A stretch of 64,000 nt of DNA from Bombyx mori (GCF_030269925.1 NC_085131.1:7425501-7489500); one strand, 5' to 3'; numbered from the stretch's first letter, positions 36,004-48,500 are shown. Translations and numbers: made by a program. The notes: generated by a model from the letters alone, not told the origin.

Positions 36004-36644
36004 GTAAATACGTTTTGTCAAATCTAATACGTAACATTAAAACCCCAAACTTTCGATCTCCTGATTCTCTGATTGTGTAAATTCCATTAAAATTACATTT
36101 AAAAATAAATAACAAAGCATTGCAATAAAATTACAGATTTAACACACACGAACAGTAGACTTAGTGCGTATTTCTTTTGTAAATAATCGATCGTTAGATT
36201 TATTAATATCGATTTAAGTAATCTTAATTCTACATTGTACATATCATAATTTCCTGCGGCAACATTCCAAAACACGAAACGCGTGCACTAAAATGTAAAA
36301 CATTTTATGTGTTCCTATGTAAGTACTCTCTTCGAGTTTACGTTATTTAAGTTTATAGTTTTAGTAAATAGAATACTTATTTTAAGAAATCATGCAAGGC
36401 GGATACGCTTTTATGCAATTAAATGTTTGTAGATTATGTTTTGCACTTCTGAAAAACAAAGCAACGAAGCGTCCGTAACATTAAAATTACCATCAAGAAT
36501 TTAACACGTTTAACTAATAAAATCGGAACAAAAAATGCATGCTTACAATCAAATTACAAAAATAACACTCGAAAATACATCGGCAGAACTGGACGATGAC
36601 CGCTGTGTTGTAAATAAACGTTGTAGTTGCTATATTTTTTATTT
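36004..36644. other. Probable nerfin-1 3' region, no further exon identified
   Basis: AT-rich sequence downstream of exon 4. AATAAA-type signals occur (for example AATAAA at 36103 and CAATAAAAT at 36123). No coding exon was recognised. Confidence 0.3.
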
Positions 36645-37077
36645 AATGTTTAAAGGATAAGACGTGTCCGGTGCATTCGTATCGGTGTGATGCACCGGTG
36701 TTCGAATCCCGCTGGCAAGTACAATTTTTTCTAATGAAATACGTCATAATAAATGTTCACGATTGACTTCCACGGTGAAGGAATAACATCGTGTAGTAAA
36801 AATTAAACCCGCAAAATTATAATTTGCGCAATTACTGGTGGTAGGACCTCTTGTGAGTCCGCACGAGTAGGTACCCTGTCTATTTTTGCCGTGAAGCGGT
36901 AATGCGTTTCGGTTTGAATGGTGGGGCAGACGTTGTAACTATACTGAGATCTTAAAACTTGCATCTCAAGGTAGATGGCGGTATTTACGTTGTGATGTCT
37001 ATGGACTCCGGTAACCACTGAACACCAGGTGGGACGTGAGATCGTCCACCAACCTAAGTAATAAATAAATAAAAAAT
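36645..37077 (+). repeat. Near full-length Bm1-type SINE with tRNA-like head
   Basis: The head has AAAGGATAAGACG and the B-box-like GTGTTCGAATCCCGC. It is followed by TTCACGATTGACTTCCACGG and AAACCCGCAAAATTATAATT, then the common 3' part from TTACTGGTGGTAGGACCTC to AGTAATAAATAAATAAAAAA. Several short deletions mark it as old. Confidence 0.9.
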
Positions 37078-37277
37078 CCGAGCTTAGTTACAATCGACCT
37101 AATTTCATTCTATTACAGTGAGCGACGCTCTATGAAAAAATGATGAGACTGTGCATACAACGAAGGTGCATCTAAAAATATACCGTAAACGTATCGATTC
37201 CGGTGACCCTGTAACGTCTTGGGCGCTTTTCGATCGATAGAAATCTATAGCACATTTGAAATTTCATTACTAGAACC

Positions 37278-37637
37278 ATTTTTTTTATTGCTTAGGTGGG
37301 TGGACGAGCTCACAGCCCACCTGGTGTTAAGTGGTTACTGAAGCCCATAGGCCCTTCAGGCCGAAACGCATTACTGCTTCAAGGCAGAAATAGGTAGGGT
37401 GGTAGTACCTACCCGCGCGAACTCACAAGAGGTCCTACCACCAGTAATTACGCAAATTATAATTTTGCGGGTTTGATTTTTATTACACGATGTTATTCCT
37501 TCACCGCGGAAATCAATCGTGAACATTTGTTGAGTACGTATTTCATTAGAAAAATTGGTACCCGCCTGAGATTCGAACACCGGTGCATCGCTCAACACGA
37601 ATGCACCGGACGTCTTATCCCTTAGGCCACGACGACT
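37278..37637 (-). repeat. Bm1-type SINE with head and an internal deletion
   Basis: The reverse copy runs from TATTGCTTAGGTGGGTGGAC to GCACCGGACGTCTTATCCCT. About 80 bp are missing between CCCATAG and GCCCTTCAGG. It lies 200 bp from the opposite-strand copy at 36645-37077. Confidence 0.9.
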
Positions 37638-38117
37638 TCAAAACGACGACTTCATTTATGCTGGTTTTGGAATTCGACAAGTATTATTTCCTCGTTCGCA
37701 GCCACGAAATGTGTAAGCGTAAAGTATTAGAAATGTCTGAACCAAAATACTAAAAAAAAAATTACGTAAGATTAAACGATAACAATAGTTTTAATAATGT
37801 CTATGTCTACTCGCGAAGTTTAATAATGTCTATGTCTAAGACTGAAGAATACTTTATTATTTACTTCAGTGATTACTTATTGCTTACTAATATAGATACA
37901 CCCAGTTGGAACAAAGATTTCTAGAGTACTGGAATTTTAAATGTGCCCATAGATTTTTATCAATCGGAAAACGCATTTTGGCATTCTGGCATACCTACTT
38001 ATTAGAGCGAAAGACAAATAGGGTCTCTTTCTAGGTTAAACTGGAGAAAATTTCTAAGAAAGGATGATCGATATTTTCATTACATGTACCATGTCTATAT
38101 TTTTTCAATTTTTTTTT

Positions 38118-38236
38118 AATTTTTTTTATTGCTGAGATGTGTGGACGAGTTCACAGCCCACCTGGTGTTAAGTGGCTACTGAAGCCCATAGACATTTACA
38201 ACGTAAATGCGCCACCACCTTGAGATATAAGTTCTA
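38118..38236 (-). repeat. Bm1-type SINE 3' fragment
   Basis: TATTGCTGAGATGTGTGGAC to GAGATATAAGTTCTA, 5' part missing. Confidence 0.8.
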
Positions 38237-38295
38237 TTCATCAAAGTATTCAGACGCGGAGCCATTTGAGGACCTGTAAAATTTATTCCATAAAA

Positions 38296-38552
38296 GTAAT
38301 TCATTGATGGTAGGTCGTATTGTGAGCAGCAGTGTCCAGCACGGATAGTTACCACATTTCTGCCGCGGAACGATCACTGTCCTTGTTTGAGGCCTTGGAA
38401 CACCTAAAATCCGGTTGAGACTTCGACCTCATGTCTCAAGCGGTAAGGAGCGGCTTTACGGTACCCCTGGACTTTCTGACGTTCATGAGCGATGGTAACC
38501 ACTCACCATCAGGTAGGCCGTATGGTCATCAACCCACAATAGCAATTACAAA
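38296..38552 (+). repeat. Diverged retroposon, SINE-like start and LINE-like tail
   Basis: The left part resembles the Bm1 3' module (GATGGTAGGTCGTATTGTGA). The right part, GATGGTAACCACTCACCATC then AGGTAGGCCGTATGGTCATC, resembles the LINE tail. It is either an old relative of both or a chimera. Confidence 0.45.
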
Positions 38553-38559
38553 AAGTAGC

Positions 38560-40917
38560 ATTTCTAGTCAAATTGATTGAATTAAAAAAATATATAAGGT
38601 TTAGTTTTTATTTTACAACATTTTATCTAGTCGCATTTTCTAGTCAACTTTACAACAATTTATCTAGTCTCATTTTCTTGTAATTATTAATCAATTGATC
38701 AATAAATTCGATTATAAACAAAAAAACAAAATATACTTTTTGTAAATTACAATTAAAAAATATATACGTATTTTATGCAAACTAAAATAAATTAATAAAT
38801 TTTGAATAAATCAACAATTCGCATTCATCATCAGTATTGTTCTAGTCATTTATGTTAGGTTTAGTAGGTAGGTAATTTAGGCCAGTCACGGCTTGTACTA
38901 GCATCCTCCAAATTTATCCGCGAAGCAATCACATGCTCTGACTTGAAATGTAGTATACAGTATAGTAGGCTGTAATTCAATTACAATTAAGATTAATATC
39001 GCATTGCACAAGCTGGCACATTTGTGGCCCATGTTTTGTGAGCCGTAGTAACTTAACAGAGGTAAGATAAGATCGTCTGCTTAATCCAAAAAAATCTAGT
39101 CAAAATCACTTAATGTCTAGTCAGTCAATAAATAAATATGTACAGTTTTTTTACAAATTTTAAGTATAAATTGTTAATGTTCAAGATTGGAGGTTGTTTG
39201 ACGTATGATGTCTTCAGATAGATAAAGTAAAAGATTAAAAAAAAAAAATTGAACGAAGAGTATGTAATGAACAGAAAGAAAGCTTTTTCCTTTGCAATCT
39301 ATAAACCTATTTCCGAGCGGAGAAAATTAATATTGATCTCAAAGTATAGATATACGATTTATCCATAATACTTTTTCTAGTTTAGTATCCTAGTCAAGAT
39401 TTATTTACATATAAATATATATAAATATTTTAGGTGTAACGAAGTCTAGTCAAAAGTACCCACTAATATATTATATTAGGAATATAAATACATTAAGGTA
39501 AAAAGTAACAACACTAGAAATTAGAAAAAGAACATTATAAGCATTTTCCAAAAATATTTTTTTTTTTTTTCAAATGTAGACTACATACAGCTGTGCGCTC
39601 AAATTATGCCGAAGAAAATTGAACGACTGGAAATACATATTTAATTATTTTAAATTAATATATAATATTAAATAAAAAATTAAATACTACATTAATAATA
39701 TTAAAATATTATTAATAATATTAAATAATACATAATGAAAATAATAATTTAATAACTAAAATATATTATTAAAAGGAGTCCCTTTAGGCAAGGTTCCGAA
39801 GATACTGGCAGCGTTCCCCCTTTGAATAGCTAGACTAATTCCTTGTCCAAGGTAGCTGCCAGCTCTTCGGTCGCCTTTATTATTATTATTTTTTCTTATT
39901 TTAATATGATTAATATTTTTAATGTTACGGATGCTTATTGTTCTGTTGATTATGACTAAATAACTAATTTGTATAGGTCTATTTATAAACATATCTTAGA
40001 TTTACGTTATATGATCCTTATTTATTTGATAAATATTTAAAAAGAGTATTCAAAAAAATAAAATAAAAGGGATGCCTTGAAATCGACAACAAAATAGTGT
40101 CAGAGGCTTATATGTAATAAGCTTTTGTTTAAACTATAGATGTCTAAGCAATGTTAAGTAAACGCCAACTTATCTATTCCTCGAGAGATTTTTCTAGTAT
40201 ATTTTGAAGACAAAACTTCATTAGCACTGTTGTTGTTTTAATGCCAATGAACCGCAAATGACTCTCGAGAAACGAACTAAAAAAGAGAAAATTGAATAGT
40301 ATTTTACATATAGGATGTAATCTATGAGAAAATGAGATGTGTTAGTTTCGAAGGATTAACTTCTACAAAGCACGCACGTTTTTAATTAATATTTTTTAAT
40401 TTGAAACTCTGCTCGCAATCTTGAAATACTACAATTCATAATAAATTATTCCACTTTATAACATCTTATTTTAATTGCAAGAAAATTTAAACATCCAGCT
40501 ATTTTATTATTTGTTAATGGACTTCTAATTTTATTTTTATACATTAAAACCAGAGTAATAACAAATGTTGTTTTGCAAACTACTTAAACAGTAGTTACAA
40601 ACATGAGCAAAAAAATGCCTGTAACAAAGAATGTTTTTATTTTTATTATAATAATGATAAAATGTGTTGTTCATATTAAGCTTTGTTTACAATTATTAAT
40701 TTTAACATATAATCTCAGTATTAAAGAGATTCAATATAGATATAAGAATAATATATTATAATATAAGTTAACATATCTTAGATCCTAGATGTAAGATGGA
40801 AAGGATTAATACCCGAGTGAAAATCTAGTCAGTGTGTCCTGCGCAACGCGTTCCAAAGATTTGTAAATATAAAAGAAACGCTATTATTACTTTTAAGTTT
40901 TTATAATACCTAATACC
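38560..40917. other. AT-rich stretch with clustered TCTAGTC motifs
   Basis: No gene was recognised. TCTAGTC occurs at 38563, 38626, 38639, 38663, 38841, 39095, 39116, 39445 and 40824. A moderately GC-rich piece at 39775-39895 encodes on the minus strand GSYLGQGISLAIQRGNAAS, which I suspect is a fragment of a retrotransposon frame. Confidence 0.5.
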
Positions 40918-41745
40918 TACGTGTGATTTCTGATTGTTTTCCTTTAGTTTTGCATTAGTTGAATCACGTGAAATTAATATGCACATTAGTTTAGTTTTAA
41001 AAGCGTATTTCGAAATAAATAGTGTTGCATCACTATTTTTGCATAAAAATATAGCTCCCAGACTAGACATTTCAATAATACATACATATGTATGTATATA
41101 GTGGAATAAGTAAATCGTTGTTTATTATGGTTCAATACTGTACGGCATAGCTGATCGTTGATTAAGCTAATGTCTGTCGTATCGACACGACTGAATCAAG
41201 GAAGCATCATACTGCATCGGATCTGTGTAAAAATCAATGTACTGTCAACCCTTGCGTACAATAGATCTTCTAGAGACAGCACCAAAGACTCCAGTCCCTA
41301 AACACTAAGGTGCTTAAGGAGTGTAAGTCGATCTACGTGTGATTTCTGATTGTTTTCCTTTATTTTGCATTAGTTGAATCACGTGAAATTAATATGAACA
41401 TTAATTTAGTTTTAAAAGCATATTTCGATATAAATAGTGTTACACCACTATTTTTGCATAAGTAAATAAATAACAGCTCCCAGATTAGACATTTCAATAA
41501 TACATACGTATGTAGATAGTGAAATAAGTCAATCGTTGTTTATTGTGGTTCAATACTGTACAGCATTGGTGAAATAAGCTAATGTCTGCCGTATCGACAC
41601 CCCTGAATCAAGGAAGCTCCATACTGCATCGGATCTGTGTAAAAATCAATGTACTGTCAACCCTTGCGTACAATAGATCTTCTAGAGACAGCACCAAAGA
41701 CTCCAGTCCCTAAACATTAAGGTGCTTAAAGACTATAAGTCGAGA
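40918..41745. repeat. Tandem duplication, unit about 415 bp
   Basis: The unit starts CTACGTGTGATTTCTGATTG at 40918 and again at 41333. Both copies contain GAATCACGTGAAATTAATAT and CATCGGATCTGTGTAAAAAT, and end near AAACACTAAGGTGCTTAA/AAACATTAAGGTGCTTAA. A few substitutions and small indels separate them. No coding frame is shared. Confidence 0.85.
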
Positions 41746-42436
41746 GCAAAAGATTTATATTCGATTTCGAAAGCAATCTAAACAATATTATTATACAATA
41801 TAATACAATAAAGACTCCATATTCGCGGGGTAAGCGTTCCGTGAATATGGAAGAGCGCATTTACAAAGGATATTCGGTTAGATGCCTACATATTGGAATA
41901 TGTTTTGGAATATTTTTTATAAATGTGTACCTACCGATATACCGATTAGATCCGCGAATGATGAAATATTTCCCGCGAACATAGGAATTGGGTTGTATTT
42001 TTTAAATCCGCAAATAGTGAAAACGCGAATGATGGAAGCGCAAATAGAGAGCTTTTACTGTAAAATGCTCTTGCGCTACTATAATCAGATTTGAAAATAA
42101 AATATGAATAGCAAAAATGTCAATTGTACATTGTACACTCTAATCATTATCCGTCAAAGTTCGTATCCAGGTAAAAAAGGGAAAAGAAAACCAAACCGAC
42201 TAAATGCAAGTCGTGATTGTTAATTACACAGATTCATACAAATAATAAAAGAATTCATAAATGTTTAAAGAAATGAATAAATTGCAATAATATTTTTATA
42301 GTATTGGGATGAAAATAAAATTTAATTGTCGGCGATTTAAACGAGAGTGCTTCATTTTATATTAGTTTGTTTATGTATTGAAGCATATCTTAACATTAAA
42401 TGTATAACAACACCTATGTTACTTAATTTTTTTAAT

Positions 42437-42610
42437 ACTATTTTCATTGTACTATTAATTAAACTTAAAATATTATTTTATAAATACTATTTTCATTATA
42501 TTACCAATGAAACTTAAAATATTATTATATTAAAACTATTTTCATTGTTTTACTAATAGGACTTAAAATATTATTTTATATTAATAACACTATTTTTAGT
42601 ACATTACTGA
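42437..42610. repeat. Degenerate tandem repeat, about 55-60 bp period
   Basis: ACTATTTTCATT followed by ACTTAAAATATTATT recurs three times and begins a fourth time, with small length differences. Confidence 0.7.
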
Positions 42611-43016
42611 TAGTTCAAATGTTTTACGATGCAATAAAACAAATTTGAAGTAAATTAAATTATGAGTAGTTAGTTAACTTTAGATCTTATAATATATGCA
42701 CAGATAGATACTTAAAATATTGTTCGCACCTAGTGTAATTTATTAGAGGGATAACAAAATAAAATATCCTTAGATTTTATGTGTTAGAAATGCATGGATG
42801 TATAAATTATTAAATATTATACGATATATATTGTGTTTTTTTTACGTGAGTATGAGGTAACCTACATATACAGGGTGTGTTGGAAACGCTCTACTTCCAG
42901 AGAGGAAGACAGGTAGCGCTAGCAGTCACCGATGGAATAACACAAGGGAAATCAAATTCAAAATATATTTGAAAGTAGGGGGCCCGGTCGCCGTCACGAT
43001 AAATAAATCCTGGAGT

Positions 43017-43262
43017 TTTTTTTTTATTGCTTAGATGGATGGACGGGCTCACAGCCCACCTGGTGTTAAGTGGTTACTGGAGCCCATAGACATCTACAAT
43101 GTAAATGCGCCACCCACCTTGAGATATAAGTTCTAAGGTCTCAGTATAGTTACAACGGCTGCCCCACCCTTCAAACCGAAACGCATTACTGCTTCACGGC
43201 AGAAATAGGCGGGGCGGTGGTACCTACCCGTGCGGACTCACAAGAGGTCCTACCACCAGTTA
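43017..43262 (-). repeat. Bm1-type SINE, 5'-truncated
   Basis: Poly(T) and TATTGCTTAGATGGATGGAC to GGTCCTACCACCAGT. Confidence 0.9.
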
Positions 43263-43401
43263 ATCGCAACGCTACGCACCGGGTCCAATTGTAAATTTAA
43301 ACCAAACACCCTGTTGCATTACGATAATTAAGCGTGGACTGTATTTTGTGCATGAAATATTTCTTGAACCTTCATATTACAATTTAAAAACGAAATATAT
43401 G

Positions 43402-43826
43402 AGTTTTTTTTAAGTACTTATATGGGTGGACAAACTCGCAGCCCAGCTGATGTTAAGTGGTTACTGGAGCCCATAGATGTCTACGACGTAAATGTGCCAC
43501 CCACCTTGAGATATAAGTTCTAAGGTCTCAAGTATAGTTACAACGGCTGCCCCACCATTCAAACCGAAACGCATTACTGCTTCACGGCAGAAATAGGGTA
43601 TCTACCCGCGCGGACTCACAAGAGGTCCTACCACCAGTGATTACGCAAATTATTATTTTGCGCGTTTGATTTTTATTACACGATGTTATTCCTTCACCGT
43701 GGAAGTCAATCGTGAAAATTTGTTGAGTACGTATTTCTGTAGAAAAATTGGTACCCGCCTGGGATTCGAACATCGATGCATAGCTCAACACGAATGCACC
43801 GGACGTCTTATCCTTTAGAGCACTAC
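43402..43826 (-). repeat. Near full-length Bm1-type SINE with head
   Basis: The tail is degraded (TTTTTTTAAGTACTTATATG). The head ends GCACCGGACGTCTTATCCTT. The frames at 43582-43791 and 37371-37598 are shadows of this repeat. Confidence 0.9.
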
Positions 43827-44327
43827 AACTAAATATAAAATTGATTCGCTACTCTTGACGCTTGGCTTTGAAAGAAAATTTGTGTCATGGCGGATGTCGC
43901 TCGCTGACATTTTGACGTTCAGAAATTGAACACACCCAAAGAAATTATCAAAAACAGTCCAGCCAACCAGGGAGTTCAGTGACGGAGATACGCGCAAAAT
44001 AATTAGGTTTATAAAGATTAATAAAATGAACGGTGTTTCCCAAACATTTCCTTCATTGCTCAAATGAAGTTTGAAAATGGGTCATCAGGGGTAGGCGTCG
44101 GCTTGACGGTACTTGGTGGGCCGTAAGTTCGTCTGTCAAGAATAGCTCTTAGTAAGTTTTTGGATGACACGTAATAGACAAAACTACTCGTACAAAAAAC
44201 CTGATATACTTAGTCGTGTTGCGTGAAGTGACGGGGCTTCAAATCCTGCAATAGACGCCAATGTTCTATGGAAATACGTAGCTTTTGTTCTTGTTCGTGA
44301 ACGAGTACCACGGCTTACTCCAATTAT

Positions 44328-44570
44328 TATTTTTATTGCTTATATAGGTGGACGAGCTCACAGCCCACCTGGTGTTAAGTGGTTACTGGAGCTCATAGAC
44401 ATCTACAACGTAAATGCGCCACCCACCTTGAGATATAAGTTCTAAGGTCTCACGTATAGTTACAACGGCTGCCCCACCCTTCAAACTGAAACGCATTACT
44501 GCTTCACGGCAGAAATAGGCAGGGTGGTGGTACCTACCCGCGCGGACTCTCAAGAGGTCCTACCACCAGT
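44328..44570 (-). repeat. Bm1-type SINE, 5'-truncated
   Basis: ATTTTTATTGCTTATATAGG to GGTCCTACCACCAGT. Confidence 0.9.
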
Positions 44571-44800
44571 AATTCTTTATATGATTTTTAATATATAATT
44601 GGGTGAGCGAGGTCACGAACCACCTAGGCATGCTATCGAAATTTGGGCTAACAGTGGAAATTTACAAAGATCTGTCTAGAATATCTGCTTATACTGCATC
44701 AGCTTGTCCATTTTATTGAATATGTAATATCAAACGTCAACGTTTTTAACCCTTTACGCTCCTACGTTACTTCTTCTTTTCTTCTTCTTAGTCGAATACT

Positions 44801-45070
44801 TCATTGCTGAAGGTCGTGTCCTTGAAAGCCCTTCGTGGCTCTTTGTACCATCAGCTTCCATTTGCTTCGGTTTTCGGCTTCTCTCAGGGCGTTCGTAACA
44901 GAGAGTCCAGTGAGCGCAGTTATCTGATCCGACCAACGGCTTGGTGGCCGGCCGGCGGGTCTTTTCCCTTCTACCTTGCCCACCACAATCAATCTTTCAA
45001 GGTTGTCTGGTGGCCGCCGAGCAACATGACCAAAATAACCAAGAACTTTCTGGTGCCCCCTAAGAGCTAG
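44801..45070 (-). pseudogene. RTE-like LINE, C-terminal fragment
   Basis: On the minus strand the frame reads KVLGYFGHVARRPPDNLERL, VVGKVEGKRPAGRPPSRW and ends KGFQGHDLQQ. It is clearly related to the fragment at 23991-24296. It ends where a different LINE tail begins (about 45071). The frame continues into that tail on paper, but the extra N-terminal residues are not protein. Confidence 0.75.
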
Positions 45071-45385
45071 AGGTTCCACCCGTTTTGTGCGGGGAGAGAC
45101 CCAGACGTGGGGCGGCGCCATCAAAGCGGGCTCTCGGCCCGCTGAACGAGGAAACCGGTGGTCGTGTCGCTGGCGGCCGCCGGTCCGGCGTCCGTGGGAC
45201 GGTGGGATGGATGTAATGTGCTCTGCGTCAACCCTGTCCCGCCGTTTCAATAGCCCCGACTGGGCTCCGGCCCGGTCCGACGTAGGGCGCCGGTTGTGTG
45301 CGGCAGGAGTTTTTAGTGAGGTTCAACTCCCACATACCCCACCTGCGGCGCGGGTGGGGATCCAGCGATTTTCTCCTGTGGAAAA
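45071..45385 (+). repeat. GC-rich LINE 3' untranslated region with poly(A)
   Basis: A GC-rich non-coding block (GACGTGGGGCGGCGCCATCA to CAGCGATTTTCTCCTGTGG) ends in 16 A. This is the layout of a 5'-truncated non-LTR retrotransposon. The family was not identified. Confidence 0.55.
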
Positions 45386-45573
45386 AAAAAAAAAAAAGAG
45401 CCTTCTGGTAGCAAATCGCCGACAGTCTCGTTTCTGTACGAAGTTGCTATATTCCTGCGTTACAATATCAGACAATTGCAATTAATTATCCATCAATTAT
45501 TGCGGAATTATTCGACGCAACACGTTTTAAATAACTGAACGATTATCGACTTTATTCCATTTGAGATGCTACC

Positions 45574-48500
45574 ATGAAACGCTTTAGCTGTCTCGTTATT
45601 AATATTTTTTTAATCGCATCAACCACGGTATCGTGTCTTGTTACCAATCAGATAAGCTCTCGGGAAACCGTAACGGAAGAATCGGTGAGGGAAGTGGCTA
45701 AAGATTCAGGTGATGGGATAAAAGTAGACGATAAAAGTCAGATATATAACGATGTGATACAATCCTTGAAGAATCAAAACTGGACGGACGAGGAACAGCT
45801 ATGTGTGGAACAGATTAATCGAATGGTTCGAGGACTCCAGAACTTCACACTTTGGGCTGTTTGGGGTATGTAACTAAATACTAAATAGAGACAGGAATAG
45901 TGATGAGCAAAGCAAGAACTGGTGGTTGGACCTCTTGTGAGTCCGCACGGGTAGGTACCACCACCCCGCCTATTTCGGCCGTGAAGCAGTAATGCGTTTC
46001 GGTTTGAAGGGCGGAGCAGCCGTTGTAACTATACTGAGACCTTAGAACTTATATCTCAAGGTAAGTATTATTTTTTTTAATTGCTTAGATGGGTGGACGA
46101 GCTCACAGCCCACCTGGTGTTAAATGGTTACTGGAGCCCATAGACATCTACAACGTAACCATAATATATTTACATACATTTAACCATAATATATTTAACA
46201 CCAGGTGGGCTGTGAGCTCGTCCACCCATATAAGCAATAAATAAATAAAAAGATTAAGACTGGAACAATCTTGGTATTTATTGGTCTTTCTTTTCGGTCT
46301 AGGTTTTGCTTATTTAGTCTTGGTCCTGATCTTACGTATTCAGGCTTCGTATTATTTGTTTGATCTGATACTTCGTATTACTTACATCAGTTTTTCTAAA
46401 CATATTCTAACCGTTTTTTAGAAGCTTAAATTGGAAATAATTCACAATCAACATTTAACTAATAAAATGATTAATTTTATTGCAAACCAAAACAAAAACA
46501 AATCACTTACCAAACCATTCAGTAATTTTCATATATTTTTATAACATAATACTTATCACTTGATCTATGTATTTATATTTATTAATTGATGCCCATGAAT
46601 TAATGCATAATGACCATCGAACCAACTCCTTATTCAAGAACATTTTTGTAACAACCTATTTTTCAAACAGTGGTAAGGTTTTTTTTAAATATTCAGTATT
46701 GAAATCTAATGACGTAAATTGGTAATTTCAAATACAAAAAGTAAGTTCCATGAAAAGAATCATATGTTTAAGTTATGACAAATATTGTAACTCTTAATTT
46801 AAATGGATTTTGTTTTTGGTTAGTTTCCCACATTTCATTATGGTTTTATTTTGCACAACACAAAGAACAAGTCCAATTTTACTCATCTTTAGACATGAAT
46901 ACAATTCACAAAGCATTTTACTTTATTTTAAATCTAAAAATGTCTTTGATTTTTTATTCTTTTGCGGCTCATAGACAAAATTAAAACTACTTAGGTATAC
47001 GGTGTTTTTTCCCGTGAGACTAAATGTCTTCTATTTAAAAAAAGTATTAAAATATGAAATTACTTCGAAGTAAAAACGTATTTATTATAAAATACGCACG
47101 TTATTAACATTTATCCATAAACTGTGGATTAAATTACCAATACATTGTTTTTTTTTTTCATCTTTATGTGTCAATTTCAGTATGGGACACCCAAACATCG
47201 GAACCACAAGGTCAACTATTCGCAAATAAGTATCAATTAGGAAATTTCGATCAGTGCATGAACGCTCCATGGACGGATTCGCACGACGATTTGCACATGA
47301 AATACTGCCTCGTTGACATCGTTCTAGAGAGGCCAGATAATGGCCACAAGCAGAAGCTGAACAAACCGTTCTCCCCTTATCAGTCAGCTATAGATTTTAT
47401 AGAGGTATGATGCTAATATTACTGACTTAATTAATAACATTAGTATATATAGCCTTCGTACATAAGTCGTTATTTATAAATCTCGGATACGTTCGCAAAA
47501 CTTTGTACAATAATAATGAATTTCAAAAAATTGAATACCGTTTTTAATCTCCATTTTAATAGGTTGTTCGGAAAGTAATTTCGTTTTTTCCCGATAGAGG
47601 ATTTAATTGTATTTTTTGCACCCAACTTCACATTTAAGCCGTATACTTTTATATGCTTTGAGAGCTCATATAGCAAGGATTGTTTGGGAAAAGTCCCAAA
47701 TAATTCTACGCAGTAGTTTTTGGTTGGTGCCGTTTTAAATATGGAAGCGATAAGCAGCATTTTTGACATATCCTATAATTTTAATACAGAAAGGGTATAA
47801 ATGCTGTTCAAGGCAGAAATAAATTGACCGATGTGTATGGAGGTGTGTTGACAGTACGCCAGTGCCAGAACTGGTTCGCTAAATTTCGATCCGGCAATTT
47901 TGATGTCGAAGATGCACCAGGTTCGGGAAGGCCGGTTGAAGCTGATAAAGACGCGATACAACCCAATATATTAACGTGATTAGGTAGATGATCTTTCTCA
48001 TGTCCCGCCCATACCCATAGATGCCGCGACGTAAACAGCATTGTGTTTTCTATTTTCTCTTGTGCTTTGGGTGCATGGAGATAAATGTGACAAAAACGAG
48101 CACATTCAGAGAGCATGCTGTGCACACATATCAAATCTTCATAATATTAGCACTAACCTTAATAGTCATGACATGGTTAGGACCATTAGATGACTAGACC
48201 AATGAGATAATTAAAACATCAGAAGGAAAAAACCGAAAGGCGTAATTGCTTTAAGCGGAATAGGCAGGATAGTGGTTCTAATATGTCCCAATATGTCCAC
48301 ATATATCTATATGTCACAATATGTCCCAATACCACTCAAACTAGACAACGTTGGCTAATTTCCCTATTCAAAAACCTTGTTTTGTTCAATTTGATAAAAG
48401 TTGACACTTCAAAAGTGCGCTTTTCCCTTGGTAGCGTAGAGAATGAAAATATATAACATTTGTACTGGTGGTACGACCTCTTGTGAGTCCGCACGGGTAG

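Noticed and set aside
35704..36115. Minus-strand frames opposite nerfin-1 exon 4
   Set aside because: No domain is present; the plus strand is explained by the exon and the finger-like frame.
36650..36720. tRNA-like sequence with GTTCGAATCC (also at 37575, 43760 and 62000)
   Set aside because: These are the heads of Bm1-type SINEs. The cloverleaf is degenerate and each is followed by the SINE body, so they are not tRNA genes.
44804..45485. Plus-strand frames at 44804-45070 and 45087-45485
   Set aside because: The first is antisense to an RTE-like fragment and the second crosses a GC-rich LINE 3' end and its poly(A).
47981..48134. Minus-strand frame at 47808-48134
   Set aside because: It is antisense to the mariner remnant and continues into unrelated intron sequence.
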